Positions 1 to 10,226 of a DNA stretch of 64,000 nucleotides are shown piece after piece. Position numbers and translations under genes: made by a program. Source of the DNA: Streptomyces sp. C10-9-1. GTDB lineage: Bacteria > Actinomycetota > Actinomycetes > Streptomycetales > Streptomycetaceae. The stretch covers positions 186,001 to 250,000 of the forward strand of contig NZ_JANHKP010000005.1 of assembly GCF_024497955.1 (NCBI RefSeq), in the 5' to 3' direction. Positions within the stretch are counted from its first letter, which is position 1. Each line of letters starts with the position of its first letter. The notes beneath the pieces are model-generated. The model saw nothing but the letters and a program-made list of their open reading frames with translations. It had not been told where the DNA came from and did not search any database.

Positions 1-275
1 TGATCATCGAGGCCGCGGGGGAGCGCACCCTGCGCTTCACCGAACTGCGCGGCGAGGTCGAGGGGATCAGCCACAAGATGCTGACCCAGAACCTGCGCAT
101 GCTGGAGCGCAACGGCCTCGTCCACCGCCGGGTGCACCCCACCGTGCCGCCGCGCGTGGAGTACACCCTCACCGAGCCTGGGCGGGCGCTGCGGGCGACG
201 GTGGACGGGATGTGCGCCTGGACCCAGCGGCACCTGGACCACATCGAGACCGCCCGCAGCCGCTTCGACGGCTGA
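1..275 (+). CDS. HxlR-type winged-helix regulator, C-terminal part
   Basis: This is the end of a small DNA-binding regulator whose start lies left of the window; the reading frame enters at base 3. The visible 90 residues have the second half of an HxlR/MarR-like winged helix: the recognition helix region GISHKMLTQNLRMLERNGLV, then the wing with VEYTLTEPGRAL, then a short C-terminal dimerisation helix. HxlR proteins are about 110-130 residues long, so only the first 20-40 are missing. Members often sense redox or electrophilic compounds and control a neighbouring oxidoreductase; the likely target is to the left and cannot be seen. The family is clear; effector and target are unknown. Confidence 0.85.
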   Translation, partial: IIEAAGERTLRFTELRGEVEGISHKMLTQNLRMLERNGLVHRRVHPTVPPRVEYTLTEPGRALRATVDGMCAWTQRHLDHIETARSRFDG

Positions 276-681
276 GGCCGGGCGCGGCGGGCGGGGGCTC
301 GACGGCACACGGGCGGGAGGCACGGGGGTACGGGGCGGGCGGCGGTTTTCGGCACCGGGCCCCATCGGGACACCCGAGCACGATGGCATATGTTCCGGAC
401 ATGTTCACGACGTGAAGGAGGGCGCGTCGGACACCTCCTGACTGAAGGATTTCCGGCACAAGATCGATTCGACGGTGGAATATTCGGCTCCACGAGCAGC
501 AGCCCTCCCCCGAAAACAAGATCGACTTTGTTCAACCCCGTACGTTCTGCGCCGAGTTGTCCGTTCAGTGACCCAACCTTTCCCGGCTGTTTCCGATCGG
601 CGGCCTCGCGCCGGTAGACCTGGTGCCGGCGGTGCCGACCACACCGCCGCCGCAATCGCAGCCACTTGGGGGGAATCTCTC
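276..681. promoter_or_regulatory. Intergenic region upstream of melC1
   Basis: A stretch of about 400 bases between the HxlR gene and melC1 with no convincing gene. It is noticeably richer in A/T than the surroundings between about 380 and 545, as expected for a promoter. It holds a direct repeat ATGTTC at 390-395 and 401-406, and a 10-base direct repeat ACAAGATCGA at 458-467 and 526-535. These are candidate regulator contacts for the tyrosinase operon but no known consensus was recognised. The ribosome binding site GGGGGGAA lies at 667-674 before the GTG start at 682. Confidence 0.45.
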
Positions 682-1089
682 GTGTCCCGCATCACCCGCC
701 GCCAGGCACTCGGCGCCGCCGTGGGAGCAGCCGTCGGCACCGCCGGCGTCGCGCTCGTCGGCGCCGCCCCGGCGGCCGACCGCCGCCCCGCAGCCACCGG
801 GCACCAGGCGCAGGACCACCGCGACCCGAAGGCGTTCGACGAGGTCTACCTCGGGCGCCGCATCCAGGGCGCGCCCGCCTCCGGCGGCCACACCGGCCAC
901 GGCGGACACCACGGAGCCGGCTGGACGGTCCGCGTCGACGGGGAGGAGCTCCACGTCATGCGCAACGCCGACGGCACCTGGATCAGCGTGATCACCCACT
1001 ACGAGCCCGTCGCCAGCCCGCACGCCGCGGCCCGCGCCGCGGTGCGGGAGCTCCAGGGCGCCCACCTCGTCCCCTTCGACCACGTCTGA
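682..1089 (+). CDS. melC1: Tyrosinase co-factor MelC1 (copper chaperone)
   Basis: MelC1 binds apo-tyrosinase, helps load its two copper ions and carries the signal peptide by which the MelC1-MelC2 complex is exported through the Tat pathway. The 135-residue product begins at GTG 682, eight bases after GGGGGGAA; a longer open frame from 475 has no such site. The N-terminus reads [10 protein letters not shown], a twin-arginine motif, followed by an alanine-rich hydrophobic stretch. The mature part has a His-rich segment ([10 protein letters not shown]) and the domain containing [20 protein letters not shown] typical of the family, in which a tyrosine occupies the tyrosinase active site. It is 20 bases upstream of melC2 in the same direction, as in all melC operons. 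Confidence 0.95.
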   Translation: MSRITRRQALGAAVGAAVGTAGVALVGAAPAADRRPAATGHQAQDHRDPKAFDEVYLGRRIQGAPASGGHTGHGGHHGAGWTVRVDGEELHVMRNADGTWISVITHYEPVASPHAAARAAVRELQGAHLVPFDHV

Positions 1090-1109
1090 TCCGGAAGGCG
1101 AACCACACC

Positions 1110-1937
1110 ATGACCGTCCGCAAGAACCAGGCGGAGCTGTCCTCGGCGGAGAAGCGCGCGTTCACCGGCGCGCTCCTGGAGCTGAAGAGCAGCGGCCGCT
1201 ACGACGCCTTCGTCACCACGCACAACGACTTCATCATGCGGGACACCGACCACGGCGAACGCGTCGGGCACCGCTCGCCGTCGTTCCTGCCGTGGCACCG
1301 GCGCTTCCTGCTGGAGTTCGAGCGCGCACTCCAGTCGGTGGACCCCTCCGTCGCCCTGCCCTACTGGGACTGGACCGTGGACCGCACCCCGGCCGCGTCC
1401 CTGTGGGCGAGCGACTTCCTCGGGGGCACGGGGCGCAGCCGCGACGGCCGCGTCACCGACGGCCCGTTCGCGGCGGACGGCGGCAACTGGGACATATCCG
1501 TCCGTGTGGACGGACGCGGCTTCCTGCGCCGCACCCTGGGCTCCGGCGGCCGCCAGCTGCCCACCCGCGCCGAGGTGGAGTCGGTCCTGGCCATGGAGAC
1601 CTACGACATGCCGCCGTGGAACAGCGCCTCCGACGGCTTCCGCAACCACCTCGAGGGCTGGCGCGGCGTCAACCTGCACAACCGGGTGCACGTCTGGGTC
1701 GGCGGCCACATGGCCACCGGCGCCTCTCCGAACGACCCCGTGTTCTGGCTCCACCACGCCTACGTCGACAAGCTGTGGGCCGACTGGCAGGCACGCCACC
1801 CCCGCTCCCGCTACCTGCCCGAGGGCGGCACGCCGAACGTCGTGGACCTGCACGAGACCATGCGGCCCTGGGGAGACGTCACCCCGGCCGACATGCTCGA
1901 CCACACCCCGCACTACACCTTCGACACCGCCGCCTGA
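1110..1937 (+). CDS. melC2: Tyrosinase MelC2
   Basis: Secreted type-3 copper monophenol monooxygenase (tyrosinase) that hydroxylates tyrosine and oxidises DOPA to the quinone, giving melanin. The 275-residue protein begins at ATG 1110 and has the normal Streptomyces length. All six copper ligands are in place: His38, His54 and His63 for CuA (the last two in GHRSPSFLPWHRRFLLEFER) and His190, His194 and His216 for CuB (NLHNRVHVWVGGH and DPVFWLHHAY). It has no signal peptide of its own and depends on MelC1. Expressed with melC1 as one operon ending at the hairpin at 2002-2039. The organism should be able to make melanin. Confidence 0.97.
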   Translation: MTVRKNQAELSSAEKRAFTGALLELKSSGRYDAFVTTHNDFIMRDTDHGERVGHRSPSFLPWHRRFLLEFERALQSVDPSVALPYWDWTVDRTPAASLWASDFLGGTGRSRDGRVTDGPFAADGGNWDISVRVDGRGFLRRTLGSGGRQLPTRAEVESVLAMETYDMPPWNSASDGFRNHLEGWRGVNLHNRVHVWVGGHMATGASPNDPVFWLHHAYVDKLWADWQARHPRSRYLPEGGTPNVVDLHETMRPWGDVTPADMLDHTPHYTFDTAA

Positions 1938-2001
1938 GCCCGGCCCGCGCCCCGGCGGGCCCCAGGGACGCCGTCCGCCGCCCGCACGGCGGGCGGTGCA
2001 G

Positions 2002-2039
2002 GCGGGGCGCACCGTGCGGAGGGGGACGGTGCGCCCCGC
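2002..2039. terminator. Hairpin terminator between melC2 and RNase H
   Basis: A perfect 14-bp inverted repeat (2002-2015 with 2026-2039) around a 10-base loop, placed 64 bases after melC2 and 70 bases after the end of the converging RNase H gene. No U tract follows, as usual for Streptomyces. It can serve both strands. Confidence 0.75.
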
Positions 2040-2109
2040 GCGGCGGGCGCGGGAACGGGCGGCATGCGGTACCGGGAAGAGGCGGCCCGGCACCGCGCCT
2101 TCACGGGTA

Positions 2110-2814
2110 TCAGCCGGCCGCCTCGGCGCGGCCGCACGCGGGGTGGCCCCAGCCGTCGCCGTTCCTGGTGATGGTCTCGCCCTTGGCGTAGGGGCGGCCG
2201 CAGCGGCACCGCCCCGGGAACCTGGCCTTCACCGAGGCCCCCGAGGCCCCGCCGGACCGGCGTTCCCCGCCGCGGTCCGGGCGGCGCCCGGATCCCGGGC
2301 GGGAGGGCTGCCGGGCGGGGGGCTGCTCGGGCGCCGGAAGGGCGGAGCCCTGCGCGGAGCCTGCCGCCTCCTGGGTCCGCGCCACCTGGCTGGCGGCGGC
2401 ATCGGCGGCCGCGTTCAGCGGGTCCCCGTCCACCTGGTGGGCCGGTACGTGGACGAACCGCACGTCACGGCCCGTCAGAAGCCCGTCGATCGCCACGACC
2501 AGATCGCGGTTGGCGACGGGCGAACCGGAGGCGGTCCGCCACCCCCTGCGCCTCCAGCCGGGGAGCCAGGTCGTGACGGCCTTCATCGCGTACTGGGAGT
2601 CCATCCGCACCTCCAGCGGCTGCGCGTCGTCCGTGGCCTCCAGCAGCTCCCGCAGCGCGGTCAGCTCGGCCACGTTGTTCGTGGCCCGGCCCAGGGGCCC
2701 CGCCCGCCAGCTCTCGACCCGTCCGTCGTCTCCCGACACCACCCACGCCCATGCTGCGGGCCCCGGGTTCCCCTTCGACGCCCCGTCGCACGCGGCAATC
2801 ACTCGCTCGACCAT
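2110..2814 (-). CDS. Ribonuclease HI with C-terminal Cys-rich tail
   Basis: Endoribonuclease that cuts the RNA strand of RNA-DNA hybrids. The 234-residue product starts at ATG 2814 ([18 protein letters not shown]); an in-frame extension further upstream has none of the family features. The RNase HI domain fills residues 1-145 with the acidic residues in order: Asp in [11 protein letters not shown], Glu in [13 protein letters not shown], Asp in RMDSQYAMK and Asp in NAAADAAAS, plus the His of [11 protein letters not shown] disordered Pro/Arg linker follows, then about 40 residues with [20 protein letters not shown] and a closing HPAC, which looks like a small metal-binding or nucleic-acid-binding module. 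Converges on melC2 across the hairpin at 2002-2039. Enzyme identity is secure; the role of the tail is inferred. Confidence 0.9.
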   Translation of the reverse strand: MVERVIAACDGASKGNPGPAAWAWVVSGDDGRVESWRAGPLGRATNNVAELTALRELLEATDDAQPLEVRMDSQYAMKAVTTWLPGWRRRGWRTASGSPVANRDLVVAIDGLLTGRDVRFVHVPAHQVDGDPLNAAADAAASQVARTQEAAGSAQGSALPAPEQPPARQPSRPGSGRRPDRGGERRSGGASGASVKARFPGRCRCGRPYAKGETITRNGDGWGHPACGRAEAAG

Positions 2815-3451
2815 GCGGCGATGCTGCCACGGCGACCGCGCGGAGTGGCAATCGGGCCGTACCGCGGGCCGGGTGGAGCCCTCGGGGCGACCGGGCACCG
2901 TGCGGGTGCGCCGAGCGGCAGGGGACGGTCACGGAGGACCGACGACGGCGGCGCGCCGGCCCGCCCCCGCCCGGCACGGGCCGGTCCGCGCGGACGAGCC
3001 CTCGTCTCACGGGCGGCGGGGGACGGCGGGCGGGGCTCCCGGGCGGCGGCCCCGCGGCGTCCCGCTCGCGGCCGTCCGCGCGGCCCTCTCCCCCGGGCCG
3101 CGCGGGCGGCCCGGCCGATCGCCGGGGAGCCGGACGGCGTGTCCGTGCCCGAGGCCGCCGGGGCCACCTGCCCGGCGCCCCGGGCGGCGGGAGCTCCCGG
3201 AGCCCTCGGGCTCCGCCCCGGACCGTCCGGCGCCGCTTCCCCGCAGGGACGGGAGAGCCCGGGCGCGGCGTCGTCGGGCGGGGCCCGCGTCGCCCGTCGG
3301 GCGGCGTTCTTCGAGGGGACGCGGCCGTCCCGTCGGGCGCGTACAGCGGGGATCGGGGGCCGGGCAGGGTAGAACGATCCGGGGCCCGCCACGCAGGCGC
3401 GGCCCGCGACCATCCCGGCCGGGGTCCCCGGCGAGAACGAAGGACGGCAGT
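2815..3451. other. Intergenic region upstream of the cold-shock gene
   Basis: About 640 very GC-rich bases between the RNase H start and the cold-shock gene. Frames are open on both strands only because stop codons are rare at this base composition; none has a plausible ribosome binding site with a recognisable protein. It must hold the divergent promoters of RNase H and the cold-shock gene, and probably a long leader for the latter, but I could not place them. Confidence 0.4.
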
Positions 3452-3652
3452 ATGGCCAGCGGCACCGTGAAGTGGTTCGACGCCGAGAAGGGCTACGGCT
3501 TCATCGCCCAGACGGGCGGGCCGGACGTCTTCGCCCACTACAGCAACATCTCCGGCAACGGCTACCGCGAGCTCACCGAGGGCGAGACGGTCAGCTTCGA
3601 GGTGGCGCAGGGCCCGAAGGGCCCCCAGGCGGAGAACATCGTCCGCGGCTGA
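3452..3652 (+). CDS. Cold-shock domain protein (CspA family)
   Basis: A 66-residue single-stranded nucleic acid binding protein made of one cold-shock domain, acting as RNA chaperone. It opens [18 protein letters not shown], with the RNP1 motif KGYGFI and the RNP2-like DVFAHYSNI, and ends in the usual short basic tail. Length and sequence match the main Streptomyces Csp proteins, though this copy has YRELTEGE where most have FRSLEENQ, so it is one paralog of several expected in the genome. Start ATG 3452 is preceded by a purine-rich site (AAGGACGG). It stands alone and ends at the hairpin 3661-3694. Confidence 0.95.
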   Translation: MASGTVKWFDAEKGYGFIAQTGGPDVFAHYSNISGNGYRELTEGETVSFEVAQGPKGPQAENIVRG

Positions 3653-3660
3653 CCCCCGGC

Positions 3661-3694
3661 GGCGGAAGGGGCCGGAGCCGACGCCCCTTCCGCC
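3661..3694 (+). terminator. Terminator after the cold-shock gene
   Basis: Perfect 12-bp inverted repeat (3661-3672 with 3683-3694) with a 10-base loop, beginning nine bases after the stop codon. Typical U-less Streptomyces terminator. Confidence 0.8.
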
Positions 3695-3924
3695 CGGGTC
3701 CGGCCCCCGCAGGCCGGGCCCGGGGCGCCTTCCGGGCCGGGACCTCCGTCCAGCCGCCACGAAGAATCGTTCCTTCAGCAGTGCGGGCGGGGAAGGCGCC
3801 GGCACCCCGGACGGGCACCGGGGAGCGGAGGGGCGGGCGGGGACGCGTCCGCGCGGCACGGTGCCACGTCCGGGGCAAGTCGGGGGAACACGCGGACGGT
3901 GGACGCCTGTCGGGGCGGCGAGCT

Positions 3925-3935
3925 GACACAGTGTC
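3925..3935. promoter_or_regulatory. Dyad GACACAGTGTC upstream of MFS gene
   Basis: Perfect 5-bp inverted repeat around one base, 70 bases before the MFS start, in a gap of 350 bases (3653-4005) that has no gene. Position and symmetry suit a repressor operator for the exporter, but no regulator gene is adjacent. Confidence 0.4.
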
Positions 3936-4005
3936 GATTGCACGGGCCGCGCAGCAGGCCGGGCCGCGGTGGTCCGCGGCCAGTCGCGGCGGAAAGGTGG
4001 TGGCT

Positions 4006-5532
<1,527 letters not shown>

Positions 5533-5579
5533 GGTGCACCGGAACGGGGCCGGGCCCCCCTCGCGGGAACGGCACCCGG

Positions 5580-7589
5580 TCAGGACGGGATGTCGATCTC
5601 GGCCCAGATCGTCTTGCCCTCGGGCGCGTAGCGGGTACCCCAGTGGGCGGCGAGGCGGGAGACGATGAACAGTCCGCGGCCGCCCTCGTCGACGGTGCGC
5701 GCGTGGCGCAGGCGGGGGGTGACCTGGCTGCCGTCGTGGACCTCGCAGGTGAGGGAGGAGGTGTGCAGCAGCCGCAGGGTGACCGGTGGCGCCCCGTAGC
5801 GGACGGCGTTGGTGACGAGCTCGCTGACGAGCAGTTCGGCGGCGTCGGTGACCTCCGGGGGGAGTTCCCAGGCGGCCGCCTGGCGGCGCAGCAGTCCGCG
5901 CGCCGTGGCGGGCGCCCGGTCCCCGTGGTCGAGTTCCCAGGTCCCCTGGTCGCTCGCGGCCACCGCACCGGTGCGTGCGAGGAGCAGCACGGTGCCGTGG
6001 GTGGCGGCGACCGTGTTGTAGACGACGGCGTCGCACAGTTCGTGCAGGGGGCGGTCGGTGGGGGTGAGGACCTCGTCGAGGGGGCGGCTCCCGGTGCCGG
6101 ACAGGAGACCGGGGTCGCCCGTGTACAGCGCGATCAGGGAGCCGGGTTCGAGTTCGACGGTCCGGGTCCCGTAGGGGGTGGCGTCGGATGTCGCGGAGGC
6201 CAGGGGCGGGCCCTGGGGGACGTCGAGGACCGCGCCCCGTCCGTCGGGTGCCAGCACCGCCGGGGTGATCCCGCCGCCCCCGGCGAGGGTGCACCGGCGG
6301 GTGAGCGGGTCGTAGATGGCGTAGACGCAGGAGGCCGTCAGGGGCTGGGGGCGGGTGTCGCCCGCGGGGTGCGCGGCCCGCTCCCGGGCCAGGGTGGAGG
6401 CCGTGTCGTGGAGCCGGGCGAGCAGTTCGTCGGGTTCGAGGTCGAGCGAGGCCAGGGTGCGTGCGGCGGTGCGCAGCTGCCCCATGGCGGCGGCGGTCTG
6501 GATGCCGTTGCCGGCGACGCGACCGACGGTGAGGGCGGTGCGGGCCCCGGAGAGGGGGATGACGTCGAACCAGCAGCCGCTGTTGCGTCCGGGGAGGTAG
6601 ACATGGGCGGTCTCGATGGCGACGAGGGAGCGCAGCTGGCCTTCGGGCGGCAGCATGCGGCGCTGCACGGTGGAGGCGATGGAGTGCTCGCGTTCGTAGC
6701 GGCGCGCGTTGTCGACGCTGAGCGCGGTGTGCGCGGCGAGCGCCGTGGCGAAGGACAGGTCGTCGGGCCGGTAGGGCTCGGAGCCCTTGCAGCGGTAGAG
6801 GCTGATCAGGCCGAGCGCGGTGCCCCGCAGGGCGAGCGGGACGACGAGGAGGGAGTGCGCCCCGTAGTCGCGGATGGCCCGGGCCCGCTCGGGGTCGGCC
6901 GCGAGCCATGCGGTGCCGGGCGGGATGGGCACGAGTCGGGGCCGCAGATCGGCCAGGGCCTGGGTGTAGGGCGTGGGGTGCGGCAGGCTGCGGACGTCGC
7001 CGACGGGGTGCGCCGGTCCGCTGCCGCCCTCCGGGCCGAGGAAGGCCGTGCGGCGCAGCGGGGTGCCCTGGCCGAAGGGGCCGAGGGGCAGGTCGGCTCC
7101 GCGCAGCATCTCGTCGACGACCTCCACGACGGCGATGTCCGCGAAGGCGGGGACGACGGCCTTGACGAGGTCCTCGCAGGTGGTGGCGAGGTCCAGGGAC
7201 TGCCCGACGCGCGCGCGGACGGCGTCGAGCGAGGCGGCGCGGGCGGCGGCGCGCTGGCGCTCGGTGACGTCCGCGACCATGGCGAGCACCCCGGCGGGTT
7301 CCTGGCCGGGCGGCCCGACGGGGTGGACGGCGAGCTCGTAGACGCGGCGGGAATCGGTCCCGGCCGCATGCCCCGTGACCCTCAGCCGGGCCGGCCTGCG
7401 GGTGCTCAGGGTCCGGGAGGCGATCGCGTCCGCGTCGTCCGGCGGATCGAGGCGGTAGACCTCGCCGAGGGCGCGGCCGAGTACGGGCAGGCCGCGGGGC
7501 AGGCCGCTGAGGGGGCCCACGCGTTCGATGCGCAGCTCGCGGTCGAGGGCGTAGACGGCCACCGCTGCCTGCGCGAACAGGGCGTCCAT
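5580..7589 (-). CDS. PAS-GAF-degenerate SpoIIE-HATPase regulator
   Basis: A 669-residue soluble signalling protein. PAS domain at about 1-115, GAF at 125-295, SpoIIE/PP2C-like domain at 305-540, and an RsbW-type ATPase domain at 560-669 with N-box E590/N594 in LVSELVTNAVRYG and the glycine box DEGGRGLFIV. Such proteins normally combine a phosphatase acting on anti-sigma antagonists with an anti-sigma kinase. Here the phosphatase metal-binding motifs are lost: GGDWYD is SGCWFD (337-342), GDVxGHG is GRVAGNG (356-362), AGHxPP is AGGGGITP and YTDGL is YTGDPGL. The phosphatase is therefore probably inactive while the kinase fold seems intact. Start ATG 7589 follows GGAGAGG. The divergent neighbour at 7902 has the same architecture without the ATPase and with intact motifs, so the two may act on one pathway. 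Confidence 0.88.
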   Translation of the reverse strand: MDALFAQAAVAVYALDRELRIERVGPLSGLPRGLPVLGRALGEVYRLDPPDDADAIASRTLSTRRPARLRVTGHAAGTDSRRVYELAVHPVGPPGQEPAGVLAMVADVTERQRAAARAASLDAVRARVGQSLDLATTCEDLVKAVVPAFADIAVVEVVDEMLRGADLPLGPFGQGTPLRRTAFLGPEGGSGPAHPVGDVRSLPHPTPYTQALADLRPRLVPIPPGTAWLAADPERARAIRDYGAHSLLVVPLALRGTALGLISLYRCKGSEPYRPDDLSFATALAAHTALSVDNARRYEREHSIASTVQRRMLPPEGQLRSLVAIETAHVYLPGRNSGCWFDVIPLSGARTALTVGRVAGNGIQTAAAMGQLRTAARTLASLDLEPDELLARLHDTASTLARERAAHPAGDTRPQPLTASCVYAIYDPLTRRCTLAGGGGITPAVLAPDGRGAVLDVPQGPPLASATSDATPYGTRTVELEPGSLIALYTGDPGLLSGTGSRPLDEVLTPTDRPLHELCDAVVYNTVAATHGTVLLLARTGAVAASDQGTWELDHGDRAPATARGLLRRQAAAWELPPEVTDAAELLVSELVTNAVRYGAPPVTLRLLHTSSLTCEVHDGSQVTPRLRHARTVDEGGRGLFIVSRLAAHWGTRYAPEGKTIWAEIDIPS

Positions 7590-7901
7590 GACCGCCTCTC
7601 CGAGGGGGTCCTCCCCGTTCCCGTGGAGCGGTAGCGGACGGTCCCGGGCCTGGGGGGCCGGTCCCGGCCGGTGCCTCGCAGCGGGCTCCTCCACCGTCGT
7701 ACCGCCTTCCCGACGCGGGCCGGGCGCGCTCGGCGGACGCGTCCCGGTGCCTCCAGGTTCGGACGCCGGGGCGGGGGGCGCCACCCGGCCGTGACCGCGC
7801 AGGCCCGGGTGCGTCTGGCTATGTTGAGGATGCGGTGTGCCGCGCGCCGGTCCGCGGTCCGCGCCGCCGTCGCCGTCGCCGTCGCGGGAGGTGTCCGCCT
7901 C

Positions 7902-9995
7902 ATGACCGAGGGGGCCGAAGCGGCCGCGCTGCTCGCGCGGCTGGTCCGTTGCGAGAGCCCGGAGGCCGTGCTCGAGGCACTGGCCGCCGCGGGGGGCCGG
8001 GCCGTGCCACCCGGGCGCAAGACGCTCTACGTGCGGCGCGGGGACGCCTTCGACGCCTACCGGGCCGGGGCCGGCGCGGAGGACGGCACCGAGGTGCCGG
8101 AGGCCGAGGTGCGGGCGGTGGTCCGCAGCGGGCGGCGCGCGGTCGCCGGGTACGGGGGCCGCTCGGTGCTGCTGGTCCCGCTGGAGTCGGGAGGCGAGCG
8201 GCTCGGCGCGCTCGCCGTCGAGGCCGGTCCGGCCGGGGCCGCCCGCGGGACGGCCGCGCCGCCCACCGGCCGCGGGGGCGGCGGGCTGGACCTGGTGGCG
8301 GACTGCTGCGCGCTCGCCCTGCGGGCGCACTCCGTGAGGGGGCCGCTGGCGGACGCGGTGGAGGCGGCGCGGGCGGGTGTCTTCGCCTGGGACCTGACGG
8401 CGGACGACGTGTACTGGGACGAGCGGACCTGCACCGTCTTCGGGGTGGACCCCGGCACCTTCGACCGGAGCGGGGAGACCTTCTTCCGGCGTCTGCACCC
8501 GGACGACGTGCCCGCGGTCCAGAACGCGATCGCCGAGGTCACCGCCTCCGCGGCGGGTGCGGTGCGCGCGGACGGGGCCGCCGGTGCCTACCGGATCGGC
8601 TATCGCGTGGTGCACGGGGACGGCAGTGTGCACCGCCTGACGGAACTCGGGCGGGTGGTCCCGGACGAGCGCGGGCGCCCGGTGCGGGCCCTGGGGCTGG
8701 TGTACGAGTCCGGGGACGGCGCACCGGAGGCGGCGCCGCGCGCGGGCGGGACGCGGGACGCGTTCCTCCACACGCTGACCCGGGCCCTGTCGCGGGCGGT
8801 GACGGTAGCGGACGTCACGCGGGTGCTGACGGACCTGGCGCGCCCGGCCCTGGGGGCGGAGAACCTGGTCCTGGGCGTGGTGGAGGGCGGTCGGCTCCAG
8901 ATCGTCGGAGAGAGCCGGGTCGCGCCCGGGCTGCCGCGGCTGGGCGCCGCGGCGCACGAGGTGATGGCCGAGGCGGCCGTCCGGGAGCGGCCGCTGTTCA
9001 TCGAGGACCTGTCGGGCTCCTGGGGCGCGGCCGCCGCGGGGGCGCTGCCGCCGCGGGCGTGGGCGGTGCTCTCCCTCGGTCCGGTGGACCGGGCCCCGGG
9101 GGCGTGTCTGATCTCCTTCGCCAGGCCACGCCGCTTCAGCGCGGAGGAGCGCACCTTCTACACGGCCGTGGCGGTCATCCTCGCGCAGAGCCTGGAGCGG
9201 GCACGGCTGTTCGACACGCAACTCCAGCGGGCGACCGACCTCCAGCAGGCGATGCTGCCGGCCTGCCTCCCGGCCCTGGACGCGCTCAGCGCGCGGGCCC
9301 GCTACCTGCCGGGGACGCAGGGGATGCAGATCGGCGGCGACTGGTACGACGCGCTGGCTCTCGGGGACGGGACCGCGGCCCTGGTGATCGGGGACGTCCA
9401 GGGGCACGACGCCCACGCCTCGGCGGTGATGGGCCAGCTGCGGGTGGCGCTGCGCGCCTGCGCGGAGCCGGGCCTCGCTCCGGGCAGGGTGCTGGGACAG
9501 GTCAACCGGGTGCTCTGCGACCTGGACACGGACCGCTTCGCCACCTGCGCCTACCTGGTGCTCTCCCCCGCCGACGGAGTGCTGCGCGGGGCGCGCGCCG
9601 GGCACCCGCACCCGGTGCGGGTGGGGTCCGGGGCGGTGGAGGAGCTGCGGCTCGACGGGGGCCCGCCGCTCGGTGTGGACCCGCGGGCGGTGTATCCGAC
9701 GACCGCCGACGTACTGGGCGGGGAGGACGTCCTGCTGCTGTTCACCGACGGCCTGGTCGAGCGGCGCGACGCCGACATCGACACCTGCGTGCGCGGCATG
9801 GCGGAGGACGTGCGCCGGTGGCGGGCCGCGGCCCGGGGTCGCGCCGAGGACCTGGACGCCCTGGTGGACTTCCTGGCGGGGCGCGAGGCCCCGGACCGGA
9901 TCGACGACGTGGCCCTGCTGGCGGTGCGCCGCGACGGCTCCGCGACGGGGCGCGGGGTGGAGCGCCCGGCCGGGCCAACCGCTGCGGGCGCATGA
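7902..9995 (+). CDS. PAS-GAF-SpoIIE protein phosphatase
   Basis: A 697-residue PP2C-family Ser/Thr phosphatase expected to dephosphorylate anti-sigma antagonists in a partner-switching pathway. Residues 1-150 look like a degenerate GAF-like domain, a PAS domain follows at about 160-285 (FAWDLTADDVYWDERTCTVFGVD), a GAF at about 300-450 and the SpoIIE domain at 455-690. The catalytic motifs are all present: IGGDWYDAL, VIGDVQGHD, LLFTDGLVERRD and IDDVALLAV. Chosen start is ATG 7902 behind GGGAGG; longer in-frame starts reach into the divergent promoter region. It is divergent from the pseudo-phosphatase/ATPase at 5580-7589, 312 bases apart. Input signal unknown. Confidence 0.9.
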   Translation: MTEGAEAAALLARLVRCESPEAVLEALAAAGGRAVPPGRKTLYVRRGDAFDAYRAGAGAEDGTEVPEAEVRAVVRSGRRAVAGYGGRSVLLVPLESGGERLGALAVEAGPAGAARGTAAPPTGRGGGGLDLVADCCALALRAHSVRGPLADAVEAARAGVFAWDLTADDVYWDERTCTVFGVDPGTFDRSGETFFRRLHPDDVPAVQNAIAEVTASAAGAVRADGAAGAYRIGYRVVHGDGSVHRLTELGRVVPDERGRPVRALGLVYESGDGAPEAAPRAGGTRDAFLHTLTRALSRAVTVADVTRVLTDLARPALGAENLVLGVVEGGRLQIVGESRVAPGLPRLGAAAHEVMAEAAVRERPLFIEDLSGSWGAAAAGALPPRAWAVLSLGPVDRAPGACLISFARPRRFSAEERTFYTAVAVILAQSLERARLFDTQLQRATDLQQAMLPACLPALDALSARARYLPGTQGMQIGGDWYDALALGDGTAALVIGDVQGHDAHASAVMGQLRVALRACAEPGLAPGRVLGQVNRVLCDLDTDRFATCAYLVLSPADGVLRGARAGHPHPVRVGSGAVEELRLDGGPPLGVDPRAVYPTTADVLGGEDVLLLFTDGLVERRDADIDTCVRGMAEDVRRWRAAARGRAEDLDALVDFLAGREAPDRIDDVALLAVRRDGSATGRGVERPAGPTAAGA

Positions 9996-10226
9996 TCCGA
10001 CGAGTCACCGCCGCGGGTGACCGCGCGCGTAGCCGGGCGCGGGCGGGGGGAGGGTGGCGGTGCCCGACCTTCCCTGCGACCCCGACGGGGGCACGCCGCC
10101 GATGCACCTGAACTCCGCCCGGCGCAGCGGGCGCCACCGCCCCGGTCCCGGTCCCGGTCCCGGTCCCGCCGTGCCTCCCCCGGGGCCGGGGCACACGGCC
10201 CGGACGGCCGCTTCCCGGGTGGCTCC
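9996..10226. repeat. Intergenic region with CCCGGT hexamer repeat
   Basis: Between the phosphatase and the DeoR gene lies a gene-poor stretch with a short tandem run of about five copies of the hexamer CCCGGT at 10141-10169. Such runs are prone to slippage; it lies in the probable leader of the DeoR gene, or in its N-terminus if translation starts further upstream. Confidence 0.5.

Noticed and set aside
5580..9611. Extension of the PAS-GAF-ATPase protein into the divergent phosphatase region (1343 codons)
   Set aside because: Beyond ATG 7589 the sequence is antisense to the well-supported phosphatase gene; GGAGAGG before 7589 marks the start.
10141..10169. CCCGGT repeats considered as a CRISPR or transposon end
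   Set aside because: Units are six bases, directly adjacent and without spacers; this is a simple microsatellite.
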